Origin: CAWCKS01 sp963763485
Lineage (GTDB): Bacteria; Pseudomonadota; Alphaproteobacteria; Rhizobiales; Xanthobacteraceae
NCBI GenBank assembly: GCA_963763485.1
Contig: CAVXOW010000008.1
Location: 1,116,001-1,180,000, forward strand
Reading direction: 5' to 3'
Length of the DNA stretch: 64,000 nt
Made by a program: the position numbers and the translations under genes
Shown here: in pieces, positions 53,515-62,740 of the stretch
Position numbering within the stretch: the first letter of the stretch is position 1
Layout of the letters: each line of letters begins with the position of its first letter
The notes under the pieces: generated by a model
What the model saw: only the letters and a program-made list of their open reading frames with translations
What the model was told of the DNA's origin: nothing
Databases searched by the model: none

Positions 53515-54393
53515 CTATTTGTGGCCTTCGACGACACGCGGAATCCCCACAAGGTCACACCGGAACGGCCTAACGACGTTAAGACCTGCGGCCTGCATCA
53601 ATTGGCCGACATCGGCGGCCTGCTCATGCCCGACCTCAACAATGAGGGCTCCGCCGGGCTCGAGATGATCAGGCGACTGTGCGCACAACGCGCGGTAGGC
53701 CGCCAGACCGTCGACGCCACCATCCAACGCACGATGCGGGTCGTAATCGCGAACCTCCTTTGCCAGCGACTCGATGTCAGCGGTGCGAACATAGGGCGGG
53801 TTCGAGACGATGACATCGAACCTGCCGGATACGGCCGCAAAGTAATCGCTCACCACGAACTCGGCGCGATCGCTGACACCGAGCGCCTCGGCGTTCTGCT
53901 TCGCTGTTACCAACGCAGCCCGGGCGATGTCGGTTCCGATCCCGTTTGCGTCAGAGAGTTCAGACAGCAGCGCCAGCAGGATCGCGCCCGAACCAGTTCC
54001 AATATCCGCAATCCGCGGCGATTTGCTCGGGTTCATCGTCCGCGCGAAATCGAGTGCCGCCGCAACCAAAGTTTCAGTATCCGGCCGTGGCACCAGCGTG
54101 TCAGGCGAAAGCTTGATGCGCAGGCCCCAAAATTCCTTCTCGCCGATGATGCGCGCGATCGGTTCGCCGGCGAGGCGGCGATCTGCGAAGGCGGCAAGCC
54201 GCGTCGTATCATCGCGCGTCAATTTGATGGCCGATTGCGTGACCAACGCTGTCAACTCGAGACCGAGCGCCGCGCCCACCAGAATCCGCGCATCGAGCTC
54301 GGGGCTCTCGATGCCGGCCGCCTTGAATCTGCGACTGAGATCGCGGCGCGCCGCTTCGATGGTGAGTGGTGCACTATTCTGCGCCGCGGTCAC
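53515..54393 (-). CDS. prmC: Peptide chain release factor N(5)-glutamine methyltransferase
   Basis: 292 residues. It methylates the Gln of the GGQ loop in release factors. The N-terminal helical part is followed by the SAM domain with IADIGTGSGAILLALLSEL and the active-site SNPPYV motif (VIVSNPPYVRTADIESL), then DYDPHRALDGGVDGLAAYRAL. Its ATG overlaps the prfA stop (ATGA at 54390-54393), so modifier and substrate are made together. Confidence 0.95.
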   Translation of the reverse strand: MTAAQNSAPLTIEAARRDLSRRFKAAGIESPELDARILVGAALGLELTALVTQSAIKLTRDDTTRLAAFADRRLAGEPIARIIGEKEFWGLRIKLSPDTLVPRPDTETLVAAALDFARTMNPSKSPRIADIGTGSGAILLALLSELSDANGIGTDIARAALVTAKQNAEALGVSDRAEFVVSDYFAAVSGRFDVIVSNPPYVRTADIESLAKEVRDYDPHRALDGGVDGLAAYRALCAQSPDHLEPGGALIVEVGHEQAADVGQLMQAAGLNVVRPFRCDLVGIPRVVEGHK

Positions 54394-55466
54394 GCGACGC
54401 CCTCGGCGGCAAGCTGCGAGGCCTGATGCTCGGTAGTCAGAGCATCGATCAGTTCGTCGAGTGATTCACCGGACAACACCTGGGGCAGCTTGTAGAGCGT
54501 CAGGTTGATGCGATGGTCGGTGACGCGGCCCTGCGGAAAATTGTAGGTGCGGATGCGCTCGGAGCGGTCGCCGGAGCCGACCTGGCCGCGGCGCTCAGCT
54601 GAACGCTCGGCGTCGCGCCGCTGCTTCTCGGCGTCGTAAAGCCGCGCGCGCAACACGCTCATGGCCTTGGCCCGATTGCGATGCTGCGAGCGATCGTCCT
54701 GCATGCTGACGACGATGCCGGTCGGCATATGGGTGATGCGGATCGCCGATTCGGTCTTGTTGACGTGCTGGCCGCCGGCGCCCTGCGAACGCATGGTCTC
54801 GATTTTCAGATCGGTGTCCTTGATGTCGATGTCGACGTCCTCGACCTCGGGCAATACGGCAACCGTCGCGGCGGAGGTGTGAATTCGGCCCGACGTCTCG
54901 GTGTCAGGCACGCGCTGCACGCGGTGCGCGCCGGATTCGAACTTCAACCGCGCAAACGCGCCGCGGCCCTCGATCGCCGCGATGATCTCCTTGAACCCGC
55001 CGACCGTGCCCTCGCTGGCCGAGATGACCTCGACCTTCCAGCCACGTTTCGCCGCGTAGCGCTCGTACATGCGGAAGAGATCGCCGGCGAACAGCGAGGC
55101 CTCGTCGCCGCCGGTGCCGGCGCGGATTTCGAGCACCACGCTGCGCTCGTCCATCGCGTCCTTCGGTAACAGCGCGAGGCGAATCTGCTGTTCGAGTGCG
55201 GCGCACCGTTCCTGGAGCGCCGGGCGTTCGGCCTCGGCCAGCGCGCGCATCTCGTTGTCTGTTGCACGATCGGTGATCAGCGCATCGATGTCCTTGAGCT
55301 CGGCCTGTGCCGCGCGATAGGCCTTGACCGCTTCGACGACCGGCGAGAGCTCGGACAGTTCGCGTGTCGCTTTCACATAGGTTTCGGCGCCGACCTGACC
55401 CATCAGTTCGGCTTCCAGCGTCGCGTGACGCGCCAGCAAGATGTCGAGCTTTGCTTCGGGCAGCAT
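54390..55466 (-). CDS. prfA: Peptide chain release factor 1
   Basis: 358 residues. It reads UAA and UAG stops. The catalytic motif is in MRSQGAGGQHVNKTESAIRITHMPTGI (GGQ near residue 233), and SQHRNRAKAMSVLRARLYD follows. The N-terminal coiled coil and VRIHTSAATVAV-like segment are present. It is between ptsP (24 bases upstream) and prmC, all leftward, and likely one transcript. Confidence 0.96.
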   Translation of the reverse strand: MLPEAKLDILLARHATLEAELMGQVGAETYVKATRELSELSPVVEAVKAYRAAQAELKDIDALITDRATDNEMRALAEAERPALQERCAALEQQIRLALLPKDAMDERSVVLEIRAGTGGDEASLFAGDLFRMYERYAAKRGWKVEVISASEGTVGGFKEIIAAIEGRGAFARLKFESGAHRVQRVPDTETSGRIHTSAATVAVLPEVEDVDIDIKDTDLKIETMRSQGAGGQHVNKTESAIRITHMPTGIVVSMQDDRSQHRNRAKAMSVLRARLYDAEKQRRDAERSAERRGQVGSGDRSERIRTYNFPQGRVTDHRINLTLYKLPQVLSGESLDELIDALTTEHQASQLAAEGVA

Positions 55467-55489
55467 TGTTTCGTGCGGCGTTCCAGCGA

Positions 55490-57757
55490 TTACAGCGGAA
55501 GCTTCTCGGCTTCGGCAAAGGCGCGCAGCCGGTCCCGGATCGAGACGCTGCCGGACGGCGCATCGAGAAGCGGTTTCATCATTGCTTCAGCCTTGGCCAC
55601 GTCAAGCTCCAGAATCAGGGCCTTCACCGGGCCGTGCGCGGTTGCCGACAGCGACAGCGAGCGGTATCCGAGCGCGAGCAGCGCGAGAGCGCCGAGCGGC
55701 TGCGAGGCCATCTCGCCGCACAGCGACACACTCTTGCCCGCAGCATTGCCCTTCTGAACGATTGCGCGCAATGCGCGCAGCACCGGGGCCGCGAGCGTGT
55801 CGAAGCGCTCAGAAACCTTCGAATTGCCGCGGTCGACCGCAAACAGGAACTGGAACAGATCGTTGGAGCCGACGGAGAGGAAATCGGCGCGCTTCAGAAG
55901 CTCGTCGAGCTGGAACAACAGCGCGGGGACCTCGACCATGGTGCCGACGTCGACGCGCTCCGGAAGCGTGTGGCCGTGTTGACGCAGGTAAGTGAGCTCG
56001 CGTTCGACCACGCTCTTGGCCTGGTCGAACTCCTCCACCACCGAGATCATCGGGAACATGATGCGTAGCGCGCGGCCGCCGGCGGCGCGCAGCAGCGCGC
56101 GGACCTGGCCGCGCAGCAGGCCCGGGCGATCAAGACCAAGCCGGATCGCGCGCCAGCCGAGCGCCGGATTCTCTTCGACGATGGTCTCGAGATAGGGCAG
56201 TGCCTTGTCGCCGCCGATGTCGAGGGTGCGAAACGTCACCGGCTTGTCGCCCGCGGCATCGAGCACAGCGCGATAGAGCGCAAGCTGCTCGTTGGCGCGC
56301 GGCAGGGTATTGCCGACCATGAATTGCAGCTCGGTGCGGAACAGCCCGATGCCGGCCGAGCCGGTATCCTCGATATGCGGCAGGTCGACTACGAGGCCGG
56401 CGTTGAGCATCAGTTCGACCGGCTGGCCGTCCTTTGTCTTGCAGGGCATGTCGCGCAGTGCGCGGTACTGCGCCTGCCGCCGCGCCCGCAAGCGCACGCG
56501 CTCGGCATAGGCGGATTCGACTTCGGCCGATGGCCGAAAATAGATCGATCCCGAGGTGCCGTCGACGATCACGGCATCGTTGGGATCGGCGATGCCGACC
56601 GCGTTGGCGACCTCGCCGACCGCCGGAATGCCGAGGGCGCGGGCGACGATCGCAACGTGGGAGTTCGTGGTGCCTTCTTCAAGCACGAGGCCGCGCAGCC
56701 GCTTGCGGTCATAGTCGAGCAGTGCCGCCGGCCCCATGCTGCGCGCGATCAGGATCGCGTTGTCGGGCAGCTGTTCGCGCGACGGCGCGTGGTCGCGGCC
56801 TATCAGCTGCCGCATCAGGCGGTAGCCGAGGTCCTCGAGATCATGCAGGCGCTCGCGCAGGTACGGATCGGTCGAGCGCAGCATCCGCGCGCGGGTATCG
56901 GACTGCACGCGCTCGACCGCGGCTTCAGCGGTAAGGCCGGTGCCGACGGCTTCATGCAGGCGATGCGACCAGCCGTGATCGTTGGCGAACATGCGATAGG
57001 CTTCGAGCACGTCGCGGTGCTCGCCGCCATCGGCAACGTCGCCGCGCTCCAGCAGGCTGTCGAGGTCGGCGCGCAGGCTGTTCAGCGCGTTGTCGAGCCG
57101 CCTTACTTCTTTCTGCAGGTCTTCGGCAATGTAGTTCGTGATTACGACGCGCGGTTCGTGAAGGACGACGTGGCCGAGCGCGATGCCCTCGGACAGGATC
57201 GAGCCGGTCAGGTGGGTCGCGTGGCGCGCGGCCGGCTCGGCGCCCGGTGTCGCCAGCGCCGACAGTTCGCCCGAGGCGATCATCTCGGCGAGCACCATCG
57301 CCGTGGTCTGCAGCGCCTCGACCTCTTCTTCGACATAGTTGCGCTTGGCGCGATTCTGCACCACCAGCACGCCGAGCGTGTTGCCGGCGCGCAGAATCGG
57401 AACGCCAAGGAACGAGTGGTAGATCTCCTCGCCGGTTTCCGGGCGGTAGGAATACGCTGGATGGCTCTGGGCGTCGGACAGGTTCAGCGCGGAGGCCTCG
57501 CTGGCGACCAGACCGACCAGTCCCTCATGCGAGTTCATAACGGTCTGGTGCACCGCCTCGCGGTTCAGGCCTTCGGTGGCGTAAAGCTCCAGGTTGCCGT
57601 CATGGCGCAGCACGTAGGTCGAGCACACTTCGGCCACCATGTTGGCCGCGATCAGCACGACGATCTTGTCGAGCCGTTCCTGTGCCGAGACCTTCTCCGC
57701 CATGACTTCGCGGAGCCGTCGCAGCAAGACGCGTGGTCCTCCCAGCGCGCTCCGCAT
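55490..57757 (-). CDS. ptsP: Phosphoenolpyruvate-protein phosphotransferase, nitrogen-type (EI-Ntr)
   Basis: 755 residues. It begins the nitrogen phosphotransferase chain EI-Ntr, NPr, EIIA-Ntr. The N-terminal GAF domain, about residues 25-160 (LNLSDAQSHPAYSYRPETGEEIYHSFLGVPILRAGNTLGVLVVQN), separates it from sugar-type EI. The PEP-binding and phosphohistidine regions follow: the active His in GTTNSHVAIVARALGIPAVG, then GIGLFRTELQFMVG and LCGEMASQPLGALALLALGYRSLS. GAF may bind glutamine. It lies between lysC and prfA, a common alphaproteobacterial setting. Confidence 0.95.
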   Translation of the reverse strand: MRSALGGPRVLLRRLREVMAEKVSAQERLDKIVVLIAANMVAEVCSTYVLRHDGNLELYATEGLNREAVHQTVMNSHEGLVGLVASEASALNLSDAQSHPAYSYRPETGEEIYHSFLGVPILRAGNTLGVLVVQNRAKRNYVEEEVEALQTTAMVLAEMIASGELSALATPGAEPAARHATHLTGSILSEGIALGHVVLHEPRVVITNYIAEDLQKEVRRLDNALNSLRADLDSLLERGDVADGGEHRDVLEAYRMFANDHGWSHRLHEAVGTGLTAEAAVERVQSDTRARMLRSTDPYLRERLHDLEDLGYRLMRQLIGRDHAPSREQLPDNAILIARSMGPAALLDYDRKRLRGLVLEEGTTNSHVAIVARALGIPAVGEVANAVGIADPNDAVIVDGTSGSIYFRPSAEVESAYAERVRLRARRQAQYRALRDMPCKTKDGQPVELMLNAGLVVDLPHIEDTGSAGIGLFRTELQFMVGNTLPRANEQLALYRAVLDAAGDKPVTFRTLDIGGDKALPYLETIVEENPALGWRAIRLGLDRPGLLRGQVRALLRAAGGRALRIMFPMISVVEEFDQAKSVVERELTYLRQHGHTLPERVDVGTMVEVPALLFQLDELLKRADFLSVGSNDLFQFLFAVDRGNSKVSERFDTLAAPVLRALRAIVQKGNAAGKSVSLCGEMASQPLGALALLALGYRSLSLSATAHGPVKALILELDVAKAEAMMKPLLDAPSGSVSIRDRLRAFAEAEKLPL

Positions 57758-57997
57758 CTGTCATGTCCTTCCTGCCGGTTCGTCCCTCAAGGGGCGCTGC
57801 TGCCCCCCGTCGCTGTGAAGTTTGAGGTGGTCACTCGACCCGACGAAACAAACCGCGTCCGTCCGCGTGGTTGCGAATATAGTGCGTAATGGATTCAGCC
57901 GCGTGTCGGCAAGCCCGCATTGGTCCGTCGACGCCCGTTTTGCCGAGGCCCGTCGTGGCTTTGGCCCGCTGTTCCCTGCCTGCCGCGGTGTCACATC

Positions 57998-58020
57998 AGC
58001 GTTTTGCAAAGCAAAACGCT
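57998..58020 (-). terminator. Perfect stem-loop after lysC
   Basis: AGCGTTTTGC (57998-58007) and GCAAAACGCT (58011-58020) form a 10-bp stem with loop AAA. It lies 20 bases beyond the lysC stop, leftward. A T-run follows only within the stem, so it may be a terminator or a repeat. Confidence 0.45.
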
Positions 58021-58039
58021 TGCCAAGGGCTGGAGCGAC

Positions 58040-59296
58040 CTAGGCCTGATCGAGCCCATAGAGCGTGTGCAAGGTGCGCACGGCGAGCTCGGTATAGGCG
58101 GCGTCGATCAAGAGCGAGAACTTAATTTCAGAAGTCGTGATCGCGCGAATATTGATGTTGCGCGCCGCCAGCGCCTTGAAGGCCTGGGCGGCGACGCCGG
58201 CGTGGCTGCGCATGCCGATGCCGATCACCGAGACCTTGGCGACGTCGGTCGCGCTGTCGAGCCGACCGTAGCCGATCTGGGCTCTGGCCTTGGTGATGGT
58301 GTCCTTGGCCCGCTCGTAGTCAGCCGCGGGCACAGTGAACGTGAGGTCGGTCGTGGCGCCGTCCTCGGAAACGTTCTGCACGATCATGTCGACGTTGATG
58401 TTGGCCTCCGCCAGCGGGCCGAAGATCGAGGCGGCGACACCGGGCTTGTCCTGGACATGGCGGATCGAGATCTGCGCCTCGTCCTTGGAAAAGGCGATGC
58501 CGGTGACGACCTGTTGCTCCATGATCTCCTCCTCGCCGCAGATCAGCGTGCCCGGCGGCTGGTTGGCGTACGGATCGATATCTTCCGGCTTGTCGAAGCT
58601 CGAGCGCACGAAGATGCGCACGTTGTGCACCATGCCGAGCTCGACCGAGCGCACCTGCAGCACCTTGGCGCCTTGCGAGGCCAGCTCCAGCATTTCCTCG
58701 AACGCGACCTTCTCGAGACGCCGGGCCTTCGGCACCACGCGCGGGTCGGTGGTGTAGACGCCGTCGACGTCGGTGTAGATGTCGCAGCGATCGGCGTGGA
58801 CGGCGGCGGCGACCGCGACCGCCGAGGTGTCCGAGCCGCCGCGGCCAAGCGTGGTGATCCGGCCGGTCTCCTCGCTGACACCCTGGAAGCCGGAGATCAC
58901 GGCGACCTCCTTGCGCTCCCTGAAACGCTTGATCAGTTCGGAGCCGTCGATCGAGACGATGCGCGCCGAGCCGTGCGCATTGGAGGTCTTGATCGGGATT
59001 TGCCAGCCTTGCCAGGAGCGCGCGGGGATGCCGATCGCCTGCAATGCGATCGCCAGCAACCCCGACGTCACCTGCTCACCGGACGCCACGATGGTGTCGT
59101 ATTCCCGCGCGTCATGCAGCGGAGAAGTCTCGGTCGCCCATGCGACCAGCTCGTTGGTCCTGCCGGACATCGCCGACACCACGACCGCGACCTCGTGGCC
59201 GGCATCGACCTCGCGCTTGATGTGCTGGGCCACGTTGCGAATCCGCTCGATATTGGCGACCGAAGTGCCGCCGAATTTCATGACGAGCCGGCCCAT
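58040..59296 (-). CDS. lysC: Aspartate kinase
   Basis: 418 residues from the ATG at 59296 (MGRLVMKFGGTSVANIERIRNVAQ); an upstream in-frame ATG at 59344 would add 16 poor residues. It makes the first step of the lysine, threonine and methionine pathway. The kinase domain shows KFGGTSVA, EVAVVVSAMSGRTNELV, GFQGVSEETGRITTLGRGGSDTSAVAVAAAV and DIYTDVDGVYTTDPRVV. Two ACT domains fill residues about 265-418 (DMIVQNVSEDGATTDLTFTV; VSVIGIGMRSHAGVAAQAFKALAARNINIRAI), the site of feedback by amino acids. Confidence 0.96.
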   Translation of the reverse strand: MGRLVMKFGGTSVANIERIRNVAQHIKREVDAGHEVAVVVSAMSGRTNELVAWATETSPLHDAREYDTIVASGEQVTSGLLAIALQAIGIPARSWQGWQIPIKTSNAHGSARIVSIDGSELIKRFRERKEVAVISGFQGVSEETGRITTLGRGGSDTSAVAVAAAVHADRCDIYTDVDGVYTTDPRVVPKARRLEKVAFEEMLELASQGAKVLQVRSVELGMVHNVRIFVRSSFDKPEDIDPYANQPPGTLICGEEEIMEQQVVTGIAFSKDEAQISIRHVQDKPGVAASIFGPLAEANINVDMIVQNVSEDGATTDLTFTVPAADYERAKDTITKARAQIGYGRLDSATDVAKVSVIGIGMRSHAGVAAQAFKALAARNINIRAITTSEIKFSLLIDAAYTELAVRTLHTLYGLDQA

Positions 59297-59454
59297 GACG
59301 AACAGCCAATCCCTGACAACGAGCGTGGTGGAGGACGCCGCCAAAAAGGCAGCGCGGCCTCAAAAAGCCGCGTATACATACCGATGACGCAGGGCGCAAC
59401 CCACGGCGCTTGACCTGCGGGCGGGAATTCGCTGGAGCGGACAGGCGTTAACGG

Positions 59455-59922
59455 ATGGCGCGGTACATCGACGAGATTCTTCAGCCGGGGGAGAAGATCC
59501 TTTATTCGACCACGGTGCACTGGATCTTCTACCTGCCGGGAATTCTCGGCTGGCTGGTCGCCGCGGTGGGCTGGATCATGGAGCGGCGCGCCGACGGCAG
59601 CGGCATGGAAGTGTTCTGGCTCGCCGTCTCGGTCGTTGGCGGCCTCGTCGCCATCTACTGGACGTTCAAGGCCTGGTTCCATCGCTGGACCACCGAGACC
59701 GACGTGACCAGTTTGAGAGTTGTGCACAAGGAAGGCTTCGTCAAACGCCGGACCTTCGAAATGAATCTTGACAAGGTCGAGAGCGTAGACGTGGATCAGA
59801 CCATTCTCGGCCGCATCCTCGGCTACGGCGACGTGACGATTCGCGGGGTCGGCGAAGGGGTCGAGACGATCAAGACCATCGCGCATCCGCTGCAGTTCAG
59901 GAACAACATAACGGCGCGTTAG
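59455..59922 (+). CDS. PH-domain membrane protein (bacterial PH domain, bPH2)
   Basis: 155 residues. Two hydrophobic helices lie at about residues 22-40 (VHWIFYLPGILGWLVAAVGWI) and 55-75. A bacterial PH domain (DUF304 type) follows, with TDVTSLRVVHKEGFVKRRTFEMNLDKVESVDVDQTILGRILGYGDVTIRGVGEGVETI. Its biochemical role is unknown. It lies between lysC (divergent) and ubiG, and its stop codon touches a 49-bp palindrome. Confidence 0.88.
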   Translation: MARYIDEILQPGEKILYSTTVHWIFYLPGILGWLVAAVGWIMERRADGSGMEVFWLAVSVVGGLVAIYWTFKAWFHRWTTETDVTSLRVVHKEGFVKRRTFEMNLDKVESVDVDQTILGRILGYGDVTIRGVGEGVETIKTIAHPLQFRNNITAR

Positions 59923-59970
59923 AGCATGATCCGGAAAAGTGGATGCCGGTTTTCCGAAAAGATCATGCTC
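59922..59970. repeat. 49-bp palindromic repeat, copy C
   Basis: GAGCATGATC (59922-59931) and GATCATGCTC (59961-59970) form the ends; CCGGAAAAGTGG and CCGGTTTTCCG lie inside. It begins on the last base of the PH-domain gene and lies 34 bases before ubiG, in the same orientation as copy D after ubiG. Confidence 0.82.
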
Positions 59971-60004
59971 AATCATATCTCAATCAAATAACGGGTTTCA
60001 GTCG

Positions 60005-60766
60005 ATGAGTGTCATGCCCAGCATGGTTGCGAATCCTGGATCGACCGTCGACCCTGCCGAGATCGCACGGTTCTCGAAACTGTCCGAGGAGTGGTGGGAT
60101 CCCAAGGGCAGAATGGCGCCCTTGCACAAGATCAATCCGCTGCGCCTGCAATTCATCCGCGACGCCGTCTGCCGCAAGTTCGACCGTAATCCGCGCAGCC
60201 TCAATTGCTTGCAGGGCCTGCGCGTGCTCGACATCGGTTGCGGCGCCGGCCTGTTGTGCGAACCGATCGCGCGGCTTGGCGCGCAGGTGATCGGCGTCGA
60301 CCCGTCGGAGACCAATGTCGCCGCCGCCAAGATGCACGCCAACCGTTCGCATCTGTTGATCGACTATCGCGCCACCACGGTCGAGACCATGGACACCCGG
60401 GAGCGCTTCGACATCGTGCTGGCGATGGAGGTGGTCGAGCATGTCACCGACGTCGGCGTGTTTCTCGACCGCTGCGCGGCGCTGACCAAGCCGACCGGCC
60501 TGATGGTGCTGGCGACGCTCAATCGCACCATGAAGAGCTTTGCGCTGGCGATTGTCGGCGCCGAATACATCCTGCGCTGGCTGCCGCGCGGCACCCATCA
60601 CTGGAACAAGTTCGTTACGCCGGCCGAGCTCGCCCGCCACCTGCATCGCAACAGGCTCGAGGTCACCGAGCAGAGCGGCCTGGTCTACAGCCCGTTCGCC
60701 GATCGCTGGGCGTTATCGCCCGACGTGGACGTCAACTACATGCTGATCGCGGAAGCTTACGCTTAA
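60005..60766 (+). CDS. ubiG: Bifunctional ubiquinone O-methyltransferase (UbiG)
   Basis: 253 residues from the ATG at 60005 (MSVMPSMVANPGSTVDPAEIARF); the open frame to 59939 reads through the repeat. It methylates two hydroxyls in ubiquinone synthesis. The N-terminal SEEWWDPKGRMAPLHKINPLRL and LDIGCGAGLLCEPIARLGAQVIGVDPSE (SAM motif I) are diagnostic; ALTKPTGLMVLATLNRTMKSFAL and GTHHWNKFVTPAELARHL follow. It has 49-bp repeats on both flanks. Confidence 0.95.
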   Translation: MSVMPSMVANPGSTVDPAEIARFSKLSEEWWDPKGRMAPLHKINPLRLQFIRDAVCRKFDRNPRSLNCLQGLRVLDIGCGAGLLCEPIARLGAQVIGVDPSETNVAAAKMHANRSHLLIDYRATTVETMDTRERFDIVLAMEVVEHVTDVGVFLDRCAALTKPTGLMVLATLNRTMKSFALAIVGAEYILRWLPRGTHHWNKFVTPAELARHLHRNRLEVTEQSGLVYSPFADRWALSPDVDVNYMLIAEAYA

Positions 60767-60815
60767 GCGCATGTCCCGGAAAAGTGGGGACCGGTTTTCC
60801 GATAAGAACATGCGC
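60767..60815. repeat. 49-bp palindromic repeat, copy D
   Basis: GCGCATGTCC (60767-60776) and GAACATGCGC (60806-60815) form the ends, with GGAAAAGTGGGGACCGGTTT between. It starts on the first base after the ubiG stop, so it may work as its 3' hairpin. Confidence 0.82.
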
Positions 60816-60926
60816 AAACACAAAGAGCCCCCCTCAAACGCTGCTCTGACATGACTTGCGCGTGAGTTGACCGCGGCAAGCGGCGATGATGGAAGTGCGC
60901 CGTTTCTCGCCGCCGGCTCCAGCCTC

Positions 60927-61829
60927 ATGATCAGCGTCGCGCAATTGTGGATACCCTTTGTGGTGCTGGCCTCGATCGGCCAGGTGCTGCGCAATGCCAT
61001 GCAGCGCGGGCTAACCGCGTCGCTCGGCACCGTCGGTGCGACGCATATCCGCTTCCTGTTCGGCTTCCCGTTTTCGCTGATCTTTCTCGCTGTCGTGCTG
61101 GCCGCAACGCACGATGCGATTCCGACGCCGTTGTTTGCGTTCTGGCCATGGCTTGTGGTCGGTACGATGGCCCAAATCGTCGGCACAGCGCTGATGCTGG
61201 CGGCGATGAACCTGCGCTCGTTCGTCATTGCCACAGCCTACACAAAAACCGAGCCGATTCAGGCGGCAGTGTTCGGCTTCGTCTTTCTGGCCGATCAGCT
61301 GACGCTGCCGAAAACTCTCGCGATCATCATTGCAACGGCAGGCGTGGTGGTGACCGCGATCAAGCCGGGTGGTGAGAAGGGCTTTGGCGATCTCAAACCC
61401 ACACTGCTGGGCCTCGGCGCGGCGGCCGCGTTCGCGCTGTCGGCTGTCGGCTATCGCGGCGCGATCCTCAACATCCACGGCACGACCTTCGTCACCGCCG
61501 CATCGTTCACGCTGGCACTTGGCCTGTTCCTGCAGACGGTGACGCTGACCAGCTACCTGCTGGCGTTCGATCGCAAGGCGTTGTTCGCAATCTTTCGCCT
61601 GTGGAAGCCGTCAATGTTGGCGGGCTTCATGGGCGCGTTCGCCTCGCAGTTCTGGTTCCTCGCCTTCGCGCTGACCGCAGTCGCCAACGTGCGAACGCTG
61701 GCGCTGATCGAGGTGCTGTTCGCGCAAGGCATCTCGCACTATTCGTTCAAGCAAAAAGCCACCGCGCAGGAGATCGCAGGCATCGCGTTGATCGTGGTCG
61801 GCGTTGGCCTGCTGGTCGCGGTCCAGTAA
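60927..61829 (+). CDS. DMT superfamily transporter (EamA-type)
   Basis: 300 residues from the ATG at 60927 (MISVAQLWIPFVVLASIGQVL); the open frame to 60867 adds a soluble, non-native part. About ten helices in two EamA-like repeats are visible (FLFGFPFSLIFLAVVLAAT, GTMAQIVGTALMLAAMNL, FVIATAYTKTEPIQAAVFGF, IEVLFAQGISHYSFK...EIAGIALIVVGVGLLVAV). Its substrate is unknown. Its stop directly abuts the next gene's stop on the other strand. Confidence 0.85.
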   Translation: MISVAQLWIPFVVLASIGQVLRNAMQRGLTASLGTVGATHIRFLFGFPFSLIFLAVVLAATHDAIPTPLFAFWPWLVVGTMAQIVGTALMLAAMNLRSFVIATAYTKTEPIQAAVFGFVFLADQLTLPKTLAIIIATAGVVVTAIKPGGEKGFGDLKPTLLGLGAAAAFALSAVGYRGAILNIHGTTFVTAASFTLALGLFLQTVTLTSYLLAFDRKALFAIFRLWKPSMLAGFMGAFASQFWFLAFALTAVANVRTLALIEVLFAQGISHYSFKQKATAQEIAGIALIVVGVGLLVAVQ

Positions 61830-62267
61830 CTAACCCTTCACCGCAATTAGAATTGCACCGGCAGCGACGAGCGCTATGCCGACCCATCCGGTCGGCGAGG
61901 GCCGTTCGCCGAGAAACGCCACGCCGAACAGCGCGACCAGCACGACCGAGAGCTTGTCGATCGGCGCCACCAGCGTTGCCGGGCCGAGCTTCAACGCGCG
62001 GAAATAGCAGAGCCACGACGCGCCGGTGGCGAGCCCCGAGAGGATCAGGAACAGCCAGCTCTTGCCCGAAATTGCCGACGGCACGGCGAACTGATCGGTC
62101 GCGAACAACAGCACCGCATAGCTCATCAGCACGACGGTGGTGCGGATAAAGGTCGCGAGATCGGCGTTGAGGCCTTCGATGCCGACCTTGGCGAAGATCG
62201 CAGTCAGCGCGGCGAATGCCGCCGACAACAGGGCCCATGCTTGCCAGGAGGAAATGGCCGAGCCCAT
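61830..62267 (-). CDS. Small EamA family transporter (half-size DMT)
   Basis: 145 residues with five hydrophobic segments (WALLSAAFAALTAIFAKVG, TFIRTTVVLMSYAVLLFATDQFA, LFLILSGLATGASWLCYFRAL, LVAPIDKLSVVLVALFGVAFLGE, GIALVAAGAILIAVKG). This is one EamA domain, so it should work as a dimer. It is next to the full-length DMT gene and convergent with it; the DUF1178 gene lies 14 bases upstream. Confidence 0.88.
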   Translation of the reverse strand: MGSAISSWQAWALLSAAFAALTAIFAKVGIEGLNADLATFIRTTVVLMSYAVLLFATDQFAVPSAISGKSWLFLILSGLATGASWLCYFRALKLGPATLVAPIDKLSVVLVALFGVAFLGERPSPTGWVGIALVAAGAILIAVKG

Positions 62268-62281
62268 ATGCCGGCCGTTTG

Positions 62282-62740
62282 TCAGTTACGGTCTTCCGGC
62301 AGCACCGGCAGCGGCATCACGTCGACGCCTTCGTCGACCAGCGACTTGGCGTCATCAGGCGTCGCTTCGCCAAAGATCGGCCGATGCTTGATCTCGCCAT
62401 AGTGCATCTTGCGCGCTTCGGTCGGGAAGCGCTGGCCGACGTCTTCGGCGTTGCTTTTGACGAAATCGCGCAGCTCGCGGAGCTTGGTCCGCAATTCATT
62501 TTCTTGCGACATCAACATCGGCGTGGGCGCCGTGTTCTCATTCGGCTGCGTCGGCGCGCGCTTCTCGCCGCCGCGCTTGCGCGCGATGCGCGGCGCCATG
62601 ATCGCCTTCTCGACCTTGACGGAATCGCACACTGGGCAGGCGACCAGCTTGCGCTTCACCTGCTTATCGAAGGTGCTGGAGTCCTGGAACCAGCTCTCAA
62701 ACTCGTGGCCAGCCTCGCACCGGAGCGAATAATGGATCAT
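62282..62740 (-). CDS. DUF1178 family protein
   Basis: 152 residues. The start MIHYSLRCEAGHEFESWFQDS and VACPVCDSVKVEKAIMAPRI (Cys pairs, zinc-ribbon like) are the DUF1178 signature. The C-terminal half is RKMHYGEIKHRPIFGEATPDDAKSLVDEGVDVMPLP. Its function is unknown. It lies four bases into the end of the nitrilase-family gene and is probably in one transcript with it and grxC. Confidence 0.92.
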   Translation of the reverse strand: MIHYSLRCEAGHEFESWFQDSSTFDKQVKRKLVACPVCDSVKVEKAIMAPRIARKRGGEKRAPTQPNENTAPTPMLMSQENELRTKLRELRDFVKSNAEDVGQRFPTEARKMHYGEIKHRPIFGEATPDDAKSLVDEGVDVMPLPVLPEDRN

